From Saprospiraceae bacterium (GTDB lineage: Bacteria; Bacteroidota; Bacteroidia; Chitinophagales; Saprospiraceae): a stretch of 64,000 nt of DNA. Within the stretch, counting starts at the first letter, position 1. Each line of letters starts with the position of its first letter. Position numbers and translations under genes: made by a program. The notes under the pieces are model-generated. The model was not told the DNA's origin, made no database searches, and saw only the letters and a program-made list of their open reading frames with translations. Below, piece by piece: positions 7,434 to 17,356 of this stretch. The stretch lies in the NCBI GenBank assembly GCA_019638455.1, contig JAHBTU010000002.1, positions 778,501-842,500 of the forward strand, in the 5' to 3' direction.

Positions 7434-10400
7434 CTACCGCACCACCGCCACATCTCCCGTTCTCTGAATGGTGAAGGAGCGTCCGCAGACGCTGAGTCGC
7501 GCCCGCAAGTGCCACACATACACCCCCGGCTCCATTGTTTTTTGGCGAAAAACGCCCGTCCACCCTTGTTCCGGCGCGTCGGCGACGAACATGAGATTGC
7601 CCCAACGGTCGAAAATCAAGAGGCTGTATTCCAGCACCTCCACGTTGCGGGCGAAGAAGACGCGGAACGTGCGGTTGTCGTCGGAGGCGGATTCCGGCGC
7701 GAACACGTTGGGCGCATAAACAACGTCCTGCCCGTCTGACAGCGATGCCCAAATCGCCGTCGCCTCGCGGCGAACGGTCTGGCAATGATTCGATGCCTCC
7801 ACCCACAAGGGGCCAGCCTCTGCGACGAGCGCGGCGGGCGTGGCGGCCCCGCTCGACCACGCGAAGCGCAGCCCCGTGGTGTCGCCCGACACCGCTGGCG
7901 CGATGGTGACGGCGTTGCTGTCGCAGGGGATAGCGATGGTGGCGGGCAGCGACAGTTCGAGGCGCGGCGTGGCCTCGAGCGTGGCTTCTTGTTCAAAAAC
8001 ACAGCCGTTCGCGTCGCGCGCGAAGACGGTGTATGCGCCTGCCGCGAGCGCGTCGAACCGTGTGCTTGCCTGAAAAGTGGCACCGTCCAAGGAAAATGTC
8101 GCGGGAGCGCCGCCGCCAACAGAGATCGCAAGCGAGCCAGTGGGCGAGGTCGGGCAGGAAGGCAGGGCCTCGACGTCAAAGTCCAGCACAGGCCAGGCCG
8201 TCACCGCAATCGTGACGAGCGAGTCGCAGCCCACCGAGTTGGTCAGGGTGAACACTTGCGTCTGCCCGACGGCCAAGTCAACGCCCGCGAAATTGTAGGT
8301 GGTGCCGGGACAGGTTTTTACTTCCAAATTGGAAGCCGAGGTGGGCAACGCTTCGACGGTGACTGTGACGAGCGAGTCGCAGCCCGCCGAGTTAGTCAGG
8401 GTGAACACTTGCGTCTGTCCTGCGGCCAAGTCAACGCCCGCGAAATTGTAGGTGGTGCCGGGACAGGTTTTTACTTCCAAATTGGAAGCCGAAGTGGGCA
8501 ACGCTTCGACGGTGACGGTGACGAGCGAGTCGCAGCCCGCCGAGTTGGTCAGGGTGAACATTTGCGTCTGTCCTGCGGCCAAGTCAACGCCCGCGAAGTG
8601 GTATGTGGTGCCGGGGCAGGTCTCGACGGTAAGTGCGGAGGTTGAAGGCGTACACTTCAATGCGCTCACGAGCAAGTCCACGAAGCCTTTTTGCGCACAA
8701 CCCACCAACTCCACGATGTTTTCTCCAATGATGATATTCCAAATTGGGTCGAGCAGCAAGCTGTCAATCTGTACCACATACTCTGTGGAGAGGATGTGTA
8801 GAAAATCAAAATTGCCAGTAGCCCCTGACTGCGAATTGGCAACCGGCGCGTTGTTTTGGAGCAACAAAATCGGGATGCCCGACACGAGGGTATCGCCTGC
8901 GTCAATAATGCCGTTGTCGTTCACATCCGACCAGACTTTTCCCAAAATATCGCCGCTGCCTTGATACAAGGCCAAAGTAAGCGGTTCGCTTTGAGCCTTG
9001 CATCCGTTCACGTCCACAAGGTCGGCCCAATAAGTGCCACTCTGCGTGGCCACTAAATCGCTGCTCGTAGCGCCGGGTATAGGCGCACCATCGAAATACC
9101 ATTGCCAACTCACAATGTCGGGCAATGAGGGGATGCACAACGTGTCAGGGTTGCAACGCGCATGGCATCCGGCAGGCAGGGCGGCGATGTTGGGGCCGGG
9201 GAAAATGACGACGGTGTTGCTTTGCGCCACACAACCGTGTTCGTTCATCACGCGCACGAAGTACAATCCCGCTTGGTCGGTGGTCAGGGTGCTTTGCCCT
9301 GTCACGCCAGTGTTCCAGAAAATTTCCCATTGCGGCAACTGTGTGCCGAGGTAAGTGAGGGTGCTGGGTGTGCCGGCGCACACATCGTCAGTGGTGAGGC
9401 TGAACCCCGATGGCAGGGGGTTGACCTTGACATCGAAAGGTGTCGTGATGGTGGTGCAGCCTGTGCTGGGGTTGGTGACGGTGACGGTGTAGGTGTAATT
9501 GCCGACGATGAGCGCGTTGCCTCTGTCTTCGGAAAAAGTGATGATGGCACTGTTGCCATTCCCGCCGTTCCACAAGTAGTTGAAGTTGCCATTGCTTTGT
9601 ATTTCCAGATTGACTGGTTGGCCTGCACACACTTCCAGTGTGGAATATGTCACATCCACTACTTGCCCAAACTCATTGAGTTGCAATGCCTTGATGACTC
9701 CGACTGGTGCGGGATTCACTTCCACCGTTTTTTTCGGAGGCGAATAGGAGCAGCCGTTCGCATTGGTGAGGGTCACGCCATAAATGCCTTCAGCGCCGAC
9801 GGTGATGCTGGGTGTGTTGGCACCATTGGACCACGAATAGCTTGCGCCAGATGCGGCGGGTGCATTCAGCCCAATGGTTTTTCCTTCACAAATCGTGCTG
9901 ACACCGCCTGGGGTGATGTTGCCGCTGAATGGGTTGGGGATGATGGTGATTGGCTGCGAGAAACTGGCTTTGCAACCATAGTTGTTGGTGGCAGTCAGGC
10001 CTACGCTGTAAATGCCAGCGGGGTTGTAGCTGTGATAAGCGAGGGCTGCTTTCGAGGTGTTGAGGTTGCCAGAGGGCGGGTCGCCAAAATCCCATTCCAC
10101 CGACACGATGCTGTTGTCGGGCGCGGCCTTGAATTCGGCTGCGTTGCTTGCACAATTAGTGACTGGCGGCGCGAACGTGGGCGCGGGCAGGTTTGGCACA
10201 AACACATTTTCAGAATAGGTCGAAGTACACCCGGAAGTGGTGGTGATGGTGAGTGTGGCGGTATAGTTGCCTGCATGGGAATATGCGTGGGTGGGTGTGG
10301 GGACGTTGCCGGTCGCTGCGCCGCTTTCGCCAAATTCCCAGTGCCAACTTTGCAAACTTGTTTCTGGCAAACGAGTGCTCTCGTCTTTGAAATAGGTGGA

Positions 10401-13400
10401 ATCGCCGGGGCAAGCCATTGTCTGTGAAAATTGCGCGACAGCTTCCACGTTCACGGAATCGAGCACAATGCAGGTGGCGCCATTGGTCAATTGAGCATAC
10501 AGCACCACGATATATTTGCCGCCGTTGGGAAAAACAAAGCTCGGGTTTTCGCCATAGGCAATGCCTAACTGGTTGCTGCCCGATTCGCCGAAATGCCACT
10601 TGGCCGAGCCGTTCAGGTACAATCCTGTTGCGTTGACGAGGCTAAATTGGAACGAATCGCAACGCGCCGAGGGGGCTATTTTGAAATCCACGTCTTCGGG
10701 GGCGCATTTGGGTCCGTGTGATGGGTTGTGACAAACGCCGCCACAGTACTCAAATACCCGCACGGTGCCATCGCTTGCCTTGCAGCCGTATTCGTTGGTC
10801 ACGGTGGCGGAATAGTAGCCGTATTGGTTGGTGACATGGACGGGCGTGTTCGCCCCAACCGGGTTTCCGTCGCGGAACCACTCGTAGCTAAAAGTGCCGT
10901 TGTTGGTGGTGAGTGCCGTGATGGAGACGTACAGACTATTGTCGCAAAAACCCGTTGGGTCGGCGGTCGTCACGGTCACATTGGGTTTGGGGTATTGGTT
11001 CACGGTGAATTCGCTGGTGCCTTTGCAGCCATAGGCATCCGTCACGGCCAGCGTGTAGGTGCCGGGCGATACTTGCACGGTGGGTGTGTTGCCGATGACG
11101 TTGTCCGCCTCGTTTTTCCAAATATAGCTTGAATAGCTCGCGCCCGCTGCTGCTGTGCCAAATTCATTGGGACACAGCCCCGGCGGGTAGGTCGGCGCAG
11201 GCACGGGGTCTGGATGGACGAGGACCATGAAATTGGCCGAGCCCCCACAGCGCGTTAAGCGCACGGTGTGCACGCCTTGCATTTGCCAAAAAATCTCTAT
11301 GGTGTTTTTTCCCTGACCACTTTTAATGGTTCCTGCGTTGGCTGGCACGATTTCCCATTGGTAGTCCAAATTTTGATGAAAAAAAGTGGAATAGGAGCCA
11401 ACGGTGCCTATGCACACTTCGGGAGTACCCGTGACGGTGGGGGCGGGCAGGGCTTGCACGTTCAGCATGAGCGTGTCGGATATGCAGCCCAACCCATCGG
11501 TGGAGAGTTGGGCGAGGGAGAGCCAACGGGGGTTGATGTTGCCCCAAGTGACATTCGCGTTGTTGCCCAATTGTTTGGTGGGGGCTGGCGTACCGTTATT
11601 GATATTCCATTCGAGCAAATAAGGCGAATTGCCCAACAAGGTATAGGTGTAAGGGGTGCCGGGGCAAATCGAGGTTGGCCCAACGATGCTTGCGGGTTTG
11701 GGCGGGTTGGCCACGACTTTCACGCGCCATTCGGCGCTGGTTGAGCAGGTGTTGTTGAAGGTCGGAACAGCAAAAATTCGGTAGGTGCCGATGCCATGCG
11801 CGGGTGTGAAGTTGATATTGTTAGTTGCACCAGTCGAGGCCCACACGGTGGTGCCATCGGGTGCCACGATGCTCCAATTGCAAAGCACACTGCCGGAATA
11901 GGCCGTGAGCAGGGTGGAAAAATTCTTGGTGGCACCGTCGCACATTTCCACGGGGCCAGTGATGACGAATGGCGAGAGGATGCGTACGGGAATGTTGTCA
12001 GCGCCCCCGCAGCCGAGGTAACAGTTTTCGTATTTGACGCTGAGATGATGAAGCCCGTCGGGGTTGGGAGTCCCCGTCCACACTACGGTGACTTTGTTTG
12101 TGCCTTGCCCTCTGATGATGCTGCCGCCGCTTGCGAGCGTCCATTTGAAATCCGTGCCGTCGAAGGGTTCAATGCTGTATTCCTCCTCGTTGCCGGAGCA
12201 GACCACTTCGGGGCCTTTTATCTCGGCATCGTCGGAAATGATGGGGATGACAAACACACTGGCCTGTGGGCAGCTGGCACCAGCACAACTGGTGACGCTC
12301 AACGAAATGCTGCCCTGTGCGCCAGTGTCCCACTGCACCGTGATGCTGTTGTCGCTATCACCGCCGCCGCTTTGCACGGTGCCGTTGGGCGACACGCTCC
12401 ATGTGTAAGAGGCGCATTGGTTGGATGTGGTGTAGGTGATGGATTCGCCGGGGCAAACCGAGCCGACACAATCGAGCAGGGGTGGCTCGGTGTCGAGCAC
12501 TTCCACGAGGAGCGTGGTGGTGTCGGCGCAAAGGCAGTTGCTGCGAGCAATGAGTGTGACAGTATAGGTGCCCGCATTAAGGAAGGTATGCTGCGGGTTT
12601 TCCTCTGTGCGGGTGGAAAGGTTGTCGCTGAAATGCCATTCCAGCGCGTCGTAGTGCAGGCTTTGATTTTTAAATTTTACAGTCTGGCCTTTGCAAATTT
12701 CCAACGGTGCGTTGGCTGCTGCGGGTGGGTCGCTGCTGAATTTTGCCTCTGGCTCTTCCACGATGGTGATGCAACGCGAGCTTTGAAAACAAAGCCCTTG
12801 TTGTGCGTTGAAGGCTTCCATCTTCACCAAGCCTGCCCCTGAGGCCCCCCACACCACGGTGACTTCGGTCTTGTCGGGGCTGACGGTGTAGCTCTCCGCA
12901 CCGCTAACTGTCCACACCGCACTTAGCAAAGACAAAGGCATGCCGCAGTCGGTGGGCGGTGTCACAAAATAGGTGGTGGTGGTGGTGGGGCAAACTTTTT
13001 CGCAAACGGGCAGACTGCCGTTGGGAGCGTAGTTGCAAAACGCCGCATTGGTGGATTGAATTTCGAGAAACTGGGACTGGCCTTGGCCGACGATGAAACA
13101 TTCGGTGGTGGTCATTCCGTTTGAAATGTCAAACACTGTCACGCAATAATTGCCGGGACATAGGTTGGTCAAGTTTTTAGTCGCACTTCCGGTACTCCAA
13201 GTGTACAGAAAGTTCGAACTGCCCGAGGCACCGTTTGCATCCACCGTGATGGTTCCGTTGCAGTTCTGGTTGCATCCTGCGTTGGTCACATAGCCACTCA
13301 CCGTTATGGGCGGAATGCCACCTCCGATGTTTTGTTCCACCACCGCGGTGTGGGTGACGGTGCAGCCTTTTGAATCGGTAATGGTGACGCTGTATGTACC

Positions 13401-14099
13401 GGGAAAAAGCCCCCCAATAGAAGGGGTAGTTGAGCCGCTCGACCAATGGTAGGCGTAAGGGGGATTGCCTCCGGCCACGGTGAGTGCGATAGCGCCGTCG
13501 CTGCCCGCGGCACTGGCATGGGTGATGTTGGAAAGCGCAACTATTTGAGACGGATTCGCCAGTGTGACCGTAGCGACCTCGATGCAACCAGTCGAGCTTT
13601 CGGTGACAATCACAGTGTAAGTGCCCGCAGGGACATTGTTTAGATTTTGGACTGTGGATGTAAAGCCTCCGGGGCCTGTCCAATGGTAAGTGTAAGGAGG
13701 GATTCCGCCTGCTACCGTCAAGGTAGCCGAGCCACTTGATTGGCCATAGCAACTTGGATTGTTGGCACACACGACGAGATTCATGTTGGAACCATAATAA
13801 CTTGTGACCGTAGCGCAAGTAGTCGCCGTGGTTCCATTAGCATCTGTGATGGTGACGCAATAGTTGCCGGGACACAAATTGTGGATAGTCGGCGCATTGG
13901 AGACGTTTGGCGACCATTGGTAGGTAAAGGGAGCGGTGCCTCCACTTGTCGTGGTGAAAATATTGCCATTGCAGCCGATGCAAGTGGCGGGCGATGTAGT
14001 AGCGTTTATCTGAATTTGGGCTTTCGCGCTTGTTGCATAAAGGAGAAGGGCGAACGTAGCGATGGGGATGAGGGCGGAGGGACGTATTATTTTCATCAT
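7434..14099 (-). CDS. Giant T9SS type B cell-surface protein with SprB-like and PKD repeats
   Basis: A 2221-residue protein starting with MMKIIRPSALIP and a signal peptide ending near residue 27. Residues about 28-320 hold about four SprB-like repeats (pattern PPYTYHW...PGTYTVIVTD). PKD domains occur near 473-550, 1230-1300 and 1320-1380 (WHFSD..HTFLNAGTYTVTL and similar), mixed with Ig-like CxG...YT blocks. A SdrD B-like domain (GKVWSDVNDNGIIDAGDT) starts about 1713. Three 51-residue repeats span about 1816-1960. The last 95 residues, with YAPNVFAPES and LLIFDRWGNLMF, are the gliding-motility-associated C-terminal (type B) sorting domain. It should be exported by T9SS to the cell surface as an adhesin-like filament; ligand unknown. 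The longer frame upstream of 14099 lacks a signal peptide and was left out. Confidence 0.9.
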   Translation of the reverse strand: MMKIIRPSALIPIATFALLLYATSAKAQIQINATTSPATCIGCNGNIFTTTSGGTAPFTYQWSPNVSNAPTIHNLCPGNYCVTITDANGTTATTCATVTSYYGSNMNLVVCANNPSCYGQSSGSATLTVAGGIPPYTYHWTGPGGFTSTVQNLNNVPAGTYTVIVTESSTGCIEVATVTLANPSQIVALSNITHASAAGSDGAIALTVAGGNPPYAYHWSSGSTTPSIGGLFPGTYSVTITDSKGCTVTHTAVVEQNIGGGIPPITVSGYVTNAGCNQNCNGTITVDANGASGSSNFLYTWSTGSATKNLTNLCPGNYCVTVFDISNGMTTTECFIVGQGQSQFLEIQSTNAAFCNYAPNGSLPVCEKVCPTTTTTYFVTPPTDCGMPLSLLSAVWTVSGAESYTVSPDKTEVTVVWGASGAGLVKMEAFNAQQGLCFQSSRCITIVEEPEAKFSSDPPAAANAPLEICKGQTVKFKNQSLHYDALEWHFSDNLSTRTEENPQHTFLNAGTYTVTLIARSNCLCADTTTLLVEVLDTEPPLLDCVGSVCPGESITYTTSNQCASYTWSVSPNGTVQSGGGDSDNSITVQWDTGAQGSISLSVTSCAGASCPQASVFVIPIISDDAEIKGPEVVCSGNEEEYSIEPFDGTDFKWTLASGGSIIRGQGTNKVTVVWTGTPNPDGLHHLSVKYENCYLGCGGADNIPVRILSPFVITGPVEMCDGATKNFSTLLTAYSGSVLCNWSIVAPDGTTVWASTGATNNINFTPAHGIGTYRIFAVPTFNNTCSTSAEWRVKVVANPPKPASIVGPTSICPGTPYTYTLLGNSPYLLEWNINNGTPAPTKQLGNNANVTWGNINPRWLSLAQLSTDGLGCISDTLMLNVQALPAPTVTGTPEVCIGTVGSYSTFFHQNLDYQWEIVPANAGTIKSGQGKNTIEIFWQMQGVHTVRLTRCGGSANFMVLVHPDPVPAPTYPPGLCPNEFGTAAAGASYSSYIWKNEADNVIGNTPTVQVSPGTYTLAVTDAYGCKGTSEFTVNQYPKPNVTVTTADPTGFCDNSLYVSITALTTNNGTFSYEWFRDGNPVGANTPVHVTNQYGYYSATVTNEYGCKASDGTVRVFEYCGGVCHNPSHGPKCAPEDVDFKIAPSARCDSFQFSLVNATGLYLNGSAKWHFGESGSNQLGIAYGENPSFVFPNGGKYIVVLYAQLTNGATCIVLDSVNVEAVAQFSQTMACPGDSTYFKDESTRLPETSLQSWHWEFGESGAATGNVPTPTHAYSHAGNYTATLTITTTSGCTSTYSENVFVPNLPAPTFAPPVTNCASNAAEFKAAPDNSIVSVEWDFGDPPSGNLNTSKAALAYHSYNPAGIYSVGLTATNNYGCKASFSQPITIIPNPFSGNITPGGVSTICEGKTIGLNAPAASGASYSWSNGANTPSITVGAEGIYGVTLTNANGCSYSPPKKTVEVNPAPVGVIKALQLNEFGQVVDVTYSTLEVCAGQPVNLEIQSNGNFNYLWNGGNGNSAIITFSEDRGNALIVGNYTYTVTVTNPSTGCTTITTPFDVKVNPLPSGFSLTTDDVCAGTPSTLTYLGTQLPQWEIFWNTGVTGQSTLTTDQAGLYFVRVMNEHGCVAQSNTVVIFPGPNIAALPAGCHARCNPDTLCIPSLPDIVSWQWYFDGAPIPGATSSDLVATQSGTYWADLVDVNGCKAQSEPLTLALYQGSGDILGKVWSDVNDNGIIDAGDTLVSGIPILLLQNNAPVANSQSGATGNFDFLHILSTEYVVQIDSLLLDPIWNIIIGENIVELVGCAQKGFVDLLVSALKCTPSTSALTVETCPGTTYHFAGVDLAAGQTQMFTLTNSAGCDSLVTVTVEALPTSASNLEVKTCPGTTYNFAGVDLAAGQTQVFTLTNSAGCDSLVTVTVEALPTSASNLEVKTCPGTTYNFAGVDLAVGQTQVFTLTNSVGCDSLVTIAVTAWPVLDFDVEALPSCPTSPTGSLAISVGGGAPATFSLDGATFQASTRFDALAAGAYTVFARDANGCVFEQEATLEATPRLELSLPATIAIPCDSNAVTIAPAVSGDTTGLRFAWSSGAATPAALVAEAGPLWVEASNHCQTVRREATAIWASLSDGQDVVYAPNVFAPESASDDNRTFRVFFARNVEVLEYSLLIFDRWGNLMFVADAPEQGWTGVFRQKTMEPGVYVWHLRARLSVCGRSFTIQRTGDVAVVR
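8221..8650 (-). repeat. Three tandem 153-bp repeats within the adhesin gene
   Basis: The marker GAGTCGCAGC recurs at 8221, 8374 and 8527, an exact 153-bp (51-codon) period. The copies are nearly identical at the DNA level, including third positions, and encode TCPGTTYNFAGVDLAAGQTQ blocks. The copy farthest from the 3' end is the most different in its upstream half. Confidence 0.85.
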
Positions 14100-14205
14100 C
14101 GGGTGCAGGCATGTTGTTTGGATGGAACATTGAATTTGCCAAGAGATGCGGTCCCTGCGACGAACGCTGCATTTTGTCCAAAAATCCAAATCTGCCCACC
14201 CGCAC

Positions 14206-15228
14206 TCACTGCTTTTTCTTCTCCAATCGCTCTCGTGCTTCACGGGCTTCCTCAAATGAAGGGAACATCTTGTTGGCCCGCTTGTAGTCTGCCAATGCTG
14301 CTTCTGGGTTTCCCTGCAATTCGGCGCTCAGCCCACGGTAGTAGTATGCTTTCACAAAAAGAGGGTCGGTTTTTACGGCGAGGTCGAAGTGGTCGTGGGC
14401 TTTTGAAAAAGAATCCAGTTCAAGGTAAATCATGCCCATGTCGAAATAGGCATTTGAGTAGTCGGGGTTGCGCTCTACGATGTCGCGGTATAGTTCAAAA
14501 GCTTTGTCGAACTCGCCCCGGCGTTTGAAAAACACGCCTTTATGCTCGCGTGCTTCCAGATTGGTGGAATCGAGGCGCAGCACATTGTCAAAGTATTGAA
14601 GCGCAACGGGGTTGTTGCGGTTGGTGTAAATGCGCCCGAGGAACAGCCAAGCATCTTCGTTGGTCGCGTCTATTTTTACCGATTTCTGTAAGGAGGCGAT
14701 GGCGGCGGTGGTGTCGCCCTTGTCAAGTGCCACCCGACCAGCCATATAGAACGCTTCGGCGTTTTGTGGGTCGCGCCGCAGGATTTTGTCGAGGGTCGTC
14801 AGTGCGTCGCCGTGCTGTTTCACTATGAGTTGCAATTCGCTCAGTTTGAGTAATGTGGGGATGCGGTCGGGGAATCGTTCTGCGGCCAGCGTCATCACGT
14901 CAATGGCGCGGCGCGAATCGTTGGGGCGGGCATAGTCGAGCAGCACGTCGGCGAGTAGGTGGTAGTAGGCTGGCCGCATGGAGTCTATCTGGAGGGCGCG
15001 GTTGAGGTCTCTGAGTGCTTCGTCGAAGCCGTCGAGTTTGGAATAGACCAAGGCGCGTTGGTAATACAGCGTGTCGTTGTTTGGATTTTTTTCAATAAGC
15101 GCATTTAGCGCCGCCAGTTCTGGGTCGATGTTTTGAGCGTCGGGCGCAGCGGCGGGTTTAGAGTCGTTTTTGCAGGAAAAAAACAGGCAAAAAAGCAGCC
15201 CAAACAAGGGGAGTATGCGATGTGTCAT
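14206..15228 (-). CDS. TPR-repeat lipoprotein
   Basis: A 340-residue protein with signal sequence and lipobox LFCLFFSCKND (Cys19 or nearby). From about residue 35 to the end it is built of eight or so tetratricopeptide units, for example NDTLYYQRALVYSKLDGFDE and NAYFDMGMIYLELDSFSKA, forming a protein-binding superhelix on the periplasmic side. The C-terminus is a basic helix rich in Glu, Arg and Lys. It lies 40 bp after mnmA and 106 bp before the T9SS adhesin start on the same strand. TPR lipoproteins of this kind assist envelope assembly or secretion complexes in Bacteroidota, but no partner can be named from the sequence. Confidence 0.85.
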   Translation of the reverse strand: MTHRILPLFGLLFCLFFSCKNDSKPAAAPDAQNIDPELAALNALIEKNPNNDTLYYQRALVYSKLDGFDEALRDLNRALQIDSMRPAYYHLLADVLLDYARPNDSRRAIDVMTLAAERFPDRIPTLLKLSELQLIVKQHGDALTTLDKILRRDPQNAEAFYMAGRVALDKGDTTAAIASLQKSVKIDATNEDAWLFLGRIYTNRNNPVALQYFDNVLRLDSTNLEAREHKGVFFKRRGEFDKAFELYRDIVERNPDYSNAYFDMGMIYLELDSFSKAHDHFDLAVKTDPLFVKAYYYRGLSAELQGNPEAALADYKRANKMFPSFEEAREARERLEKKKQ

Positions 15229-15268
15229 GCGCGGTGTTTATTTGAAATGGTAGGCAAAAGTAGGGTAT

Positions 15269-16369
15269 TCAGTTGAAACTCCCCTGTATAATCCCTCCGC
15301 CCACCACGTCGTCGCCTTCGTAGAACACGGCACTTTGGCCGGGCGCGACGCCTTTCACGTTGGCATGAAAAGACACTTCCACCTCTTTGCCGACTTGGCG
15401 AATGGTGCTTAAAGTGCCGGCATCGCGGTAGCGCACTTTGGTCACCGTTTCGAGGCCGTCGGCGGGCAATGTACCGTATTTCATCAAGTTGACTTTGCCG
15501 ACGAGCATGCCGTTGCGAATGAGGTCGTCCTCGCGGCCCAGCACGACGGTGTTGGTGTCGGGGCGGATTTCCGTGACGAACATGGGTTCTCCCAGCGCAA
15601 TGCCCAAGCCTTTGCGCTGTCCGACGGTGTAGAAGGGGTAGCCTTCGTGTTGTCCCAAAATTTTTCCAGAAACGTCCACGAAATGACCGCCCGCGACTTG
15701 CTCGTCCAGCCCTTCCACGCGACGACGGAGGAAGCCTCGGTAATCATTGTCGGGCACAAAGCAGATTTCGTAGCTCTCGGCTTTTTTGCTGAGCTCGTCC
15801 CAGCCGCGTTCGGCGGCCATGGCGCGCACTTCGGGCTTGGTGAAGGTGCCGAGCGGCATCCGGGTGCGGTGCAGACATTCTTGGCTCAAGCCCCAGAGAA
15901 CGTAGCTTTGGTCTTTTTGCCTGTCGCGGGCGCGGGTGATGTATTTGCGACCATCAAGTTCGTTGATGATGCCGTAGTGACCCGTTGCGATAAATTCGCA
16001 ATCAAGCATATCGGCGCGGCGAAGCAGGCTGTTCCACTTGATATGGGTGTTGCAGAGGACGCATGGGTTGGGGGTGCGGCCAGCCATGTATTCGTCCACA
16101 AAGTTGTCTATCACATAGTCGCCGAATTCTTCGCGGATGTCCACGATGAAGTGGTGAAAGCCGAGTTTGACGGCGACGGCGCGGGCATCGTTGATGCTGT
16201 CGAGTGAGCAGCAGCCTGTTTCTTTTTTGGCACCGCCGGCAGTGGCGTAGTCCCACGTTTTCATGGTGATACCCACGACTTCCCAACCTTCTTCGTGCAG
16301 AAGGACGGCGGTCATGGTGCTGTCAATGCCGCCTGACATGGCGACGAGTGCTTTGCCGAGTTTGGACAT
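15269..16369 (-). CDS. mnmA: tRNA-specific 2-thiouridylase MnmA
   Basis: A 366-residue PP-loop ATPase of normal family length. The ATP-binding loop SGGIDS is at residues 12-17. The two catalytic cysteines are Cys103 in TPNPCVLCN and Cys203 in SYEICFV. GHYG near residue 130 and VGQRKGLG near 257 are further family motifs. MnmA adenylates uridine 34 of tRNA(Lys, Glu, Gln) and replaces O2 by sulfur in the cytoplasm. Its start codon lies only about 9 bp from an array of octamer repeats, so promoter and leader must lie within or beyond that array. Downstream, at 40 bp, is the TPR lipoprotein. Confidence 0.96.
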   Translation of the reverse strand: MSKLGKALVAMSGGIDSTMTAVLLHEEGWEVVGITMKTWDYATAGGAKKETGCCSLDSINDARAVAVKLGFHHFIVDIREEFGDYVIDNFVDEYMAGRTPNPCVLCNTHIKWNSLLRRADMLDCEFIATGHYGIINELDGRKYITRARDRQKDQSYVLWGLSQECLHRTRMPLGTFTKPEVRAMAAERGWDELSKKAESYEICFVPDNDYRGFLRRRVEGLDEQVAGGHFVDVSGKILGQHEGYPFYTVGQRKGLGIALGEPMFVTEIRPDTNTVVLGREDDLIRNGMLVGKVNLMKYGTLPADGLETVTKVRYRDAGTLSTIRQVGKEVEVSFHANVKGVAPGQSAVFYEGDDVVGGGIIQGSFN

Positions 16370-16378
16370 TTATTAAAA

Positions 16379-16697
16379 GGTTTGAGGGTTTGGGGGTTTG
16401 AAGGTTTGGGGGTTTGAGGGTTTCTGGTTTGAGGGTTTGAAGGTTTGGGGGTTTGGGGGTTTGAAGGTTTCTGGTTTGAGGGTTTGAAGGTTTCTGGTTT
16501 GAGGGTTTGAAGGTTTCTGGTTTGGGGGTTTGAAGGTTTGGGGGGTTGAAGGTTTGGGGGGTTGAAGGTTTGGGGGGTTGAAGGTTTGAGGGTTTGAGGG
16601 TTTGGGGGTTTGAGGGTTTGGGGGTTTGAGGGTTTGGGGGTTTGAGGGTTTCTGGTTTGAAGGTTTGAGGGTTTGGGGGTTTGAAGGTTTGGGGGGC
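16379..16697. repeat. Octamer tandem array TTTGRRGG with 7-mer variants
   Basis: About forty units of TTTGAGGG, TTTGGGGG and TTTGAAGG, interrupted by the 7-mer TTTCTGG, fill the interval between mnmA and the Uma2 gene. Several reading frames stay open and would encode Pro-Gln-Thr-Leu-Lys-Pro-Ser-Asn repeats, but these reflect the low-complexity DNA and are not called as genes. Confidence 0.95.
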
Positions 16698-16730
16698 GGA
16701 AAACAGAAAAGTTGGAGGAGCGGTTCGTTT

Positions 16731-17299
16731 TTAGCCAAAAATATCGTTCAAATCCACCTGCAATCCTTCGAGAAGCGTGGATTGAACCGTGCCTTTTTCG
16801 GTGGCAAAATCGGTCATCTCGTAGTCGCCCTCTCGCAGTGCGTACACTTCCACCGAACGACTTTTGGGGCAACTATCCAGTATTCTTGCACGCCTGTGCG
16901 GCGATACACTTTCATTTTGAGGTCGCGGTCGTGGCGATAAGTACCGGGAGAAAGGATTTCGACGACCAAATCCGGGGTGCCTTCGATGTCATCGGGGGTG
17001 ATAATGGCAAGTTTTGCTTTCGAGATGAAAATGATATCCGGCTGGTAGTAGTCTATTTCGGTGAAATAGACATCGAGGGGGGCATGAAAGATTTTGCCCA
17101 ACTGTTTTTGAAGGACAAAGCTGCGTAGGATGCCAGTAAGATTGACCGACGCATTTTGATGTTCGGGAGAGGGATCTTGTTTTTTCACGATTTCACCGTC
17201 AATGAGTTCATACAGGAACCCTTCCTCGAAGTCGTCGCGTTCGAGGAATTCCTGCACGATTATTTTCTTTTCGGCAATGGCAAGCATATCGGTTGGCAT
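16731..17299 (-). pseudogene. Uma2-family (DUF820) nuclease-like gene with a C-terminal frameshift
   Basis: The N-terminal 150 residues match the Uma2 pattern: FLYELIDGEIVKK, the PD-(D/E)xK-type core PDLVVEILSPGT, and YRRTGVQEYWIV. Just after this, the frame turns into a short unrelated tail and stops at 16814. In the next frame the expected ending continues at once (SRSVEVYALREGDYEM, then LLEGLQVDLNDIFG) to a stop at 16731. Adding one base to the A4 run (16862-16865 on the plus strand, T4) restores a full protein of about 189 residues. So the gene is disrupted by a single-base deletion, or the assembly has a homopolymer error. Uma2 proteins are multicopy putative nucleases of unknown role. 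Confidence 0.8.
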
Positions 17300-17356
17300 A
17301 GTAAAGTTGAACTCAAAATTGGGGTTATTCGGTGAAATGTCAGTGAACGCAACGGC

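Noticed and set aside
16312..16872. Long Pro/Asn/Lys-rich open frames across the octamer array
   Set aside because: They arise because the repeat lacks stop codons in several frames; no start context or domain is present.
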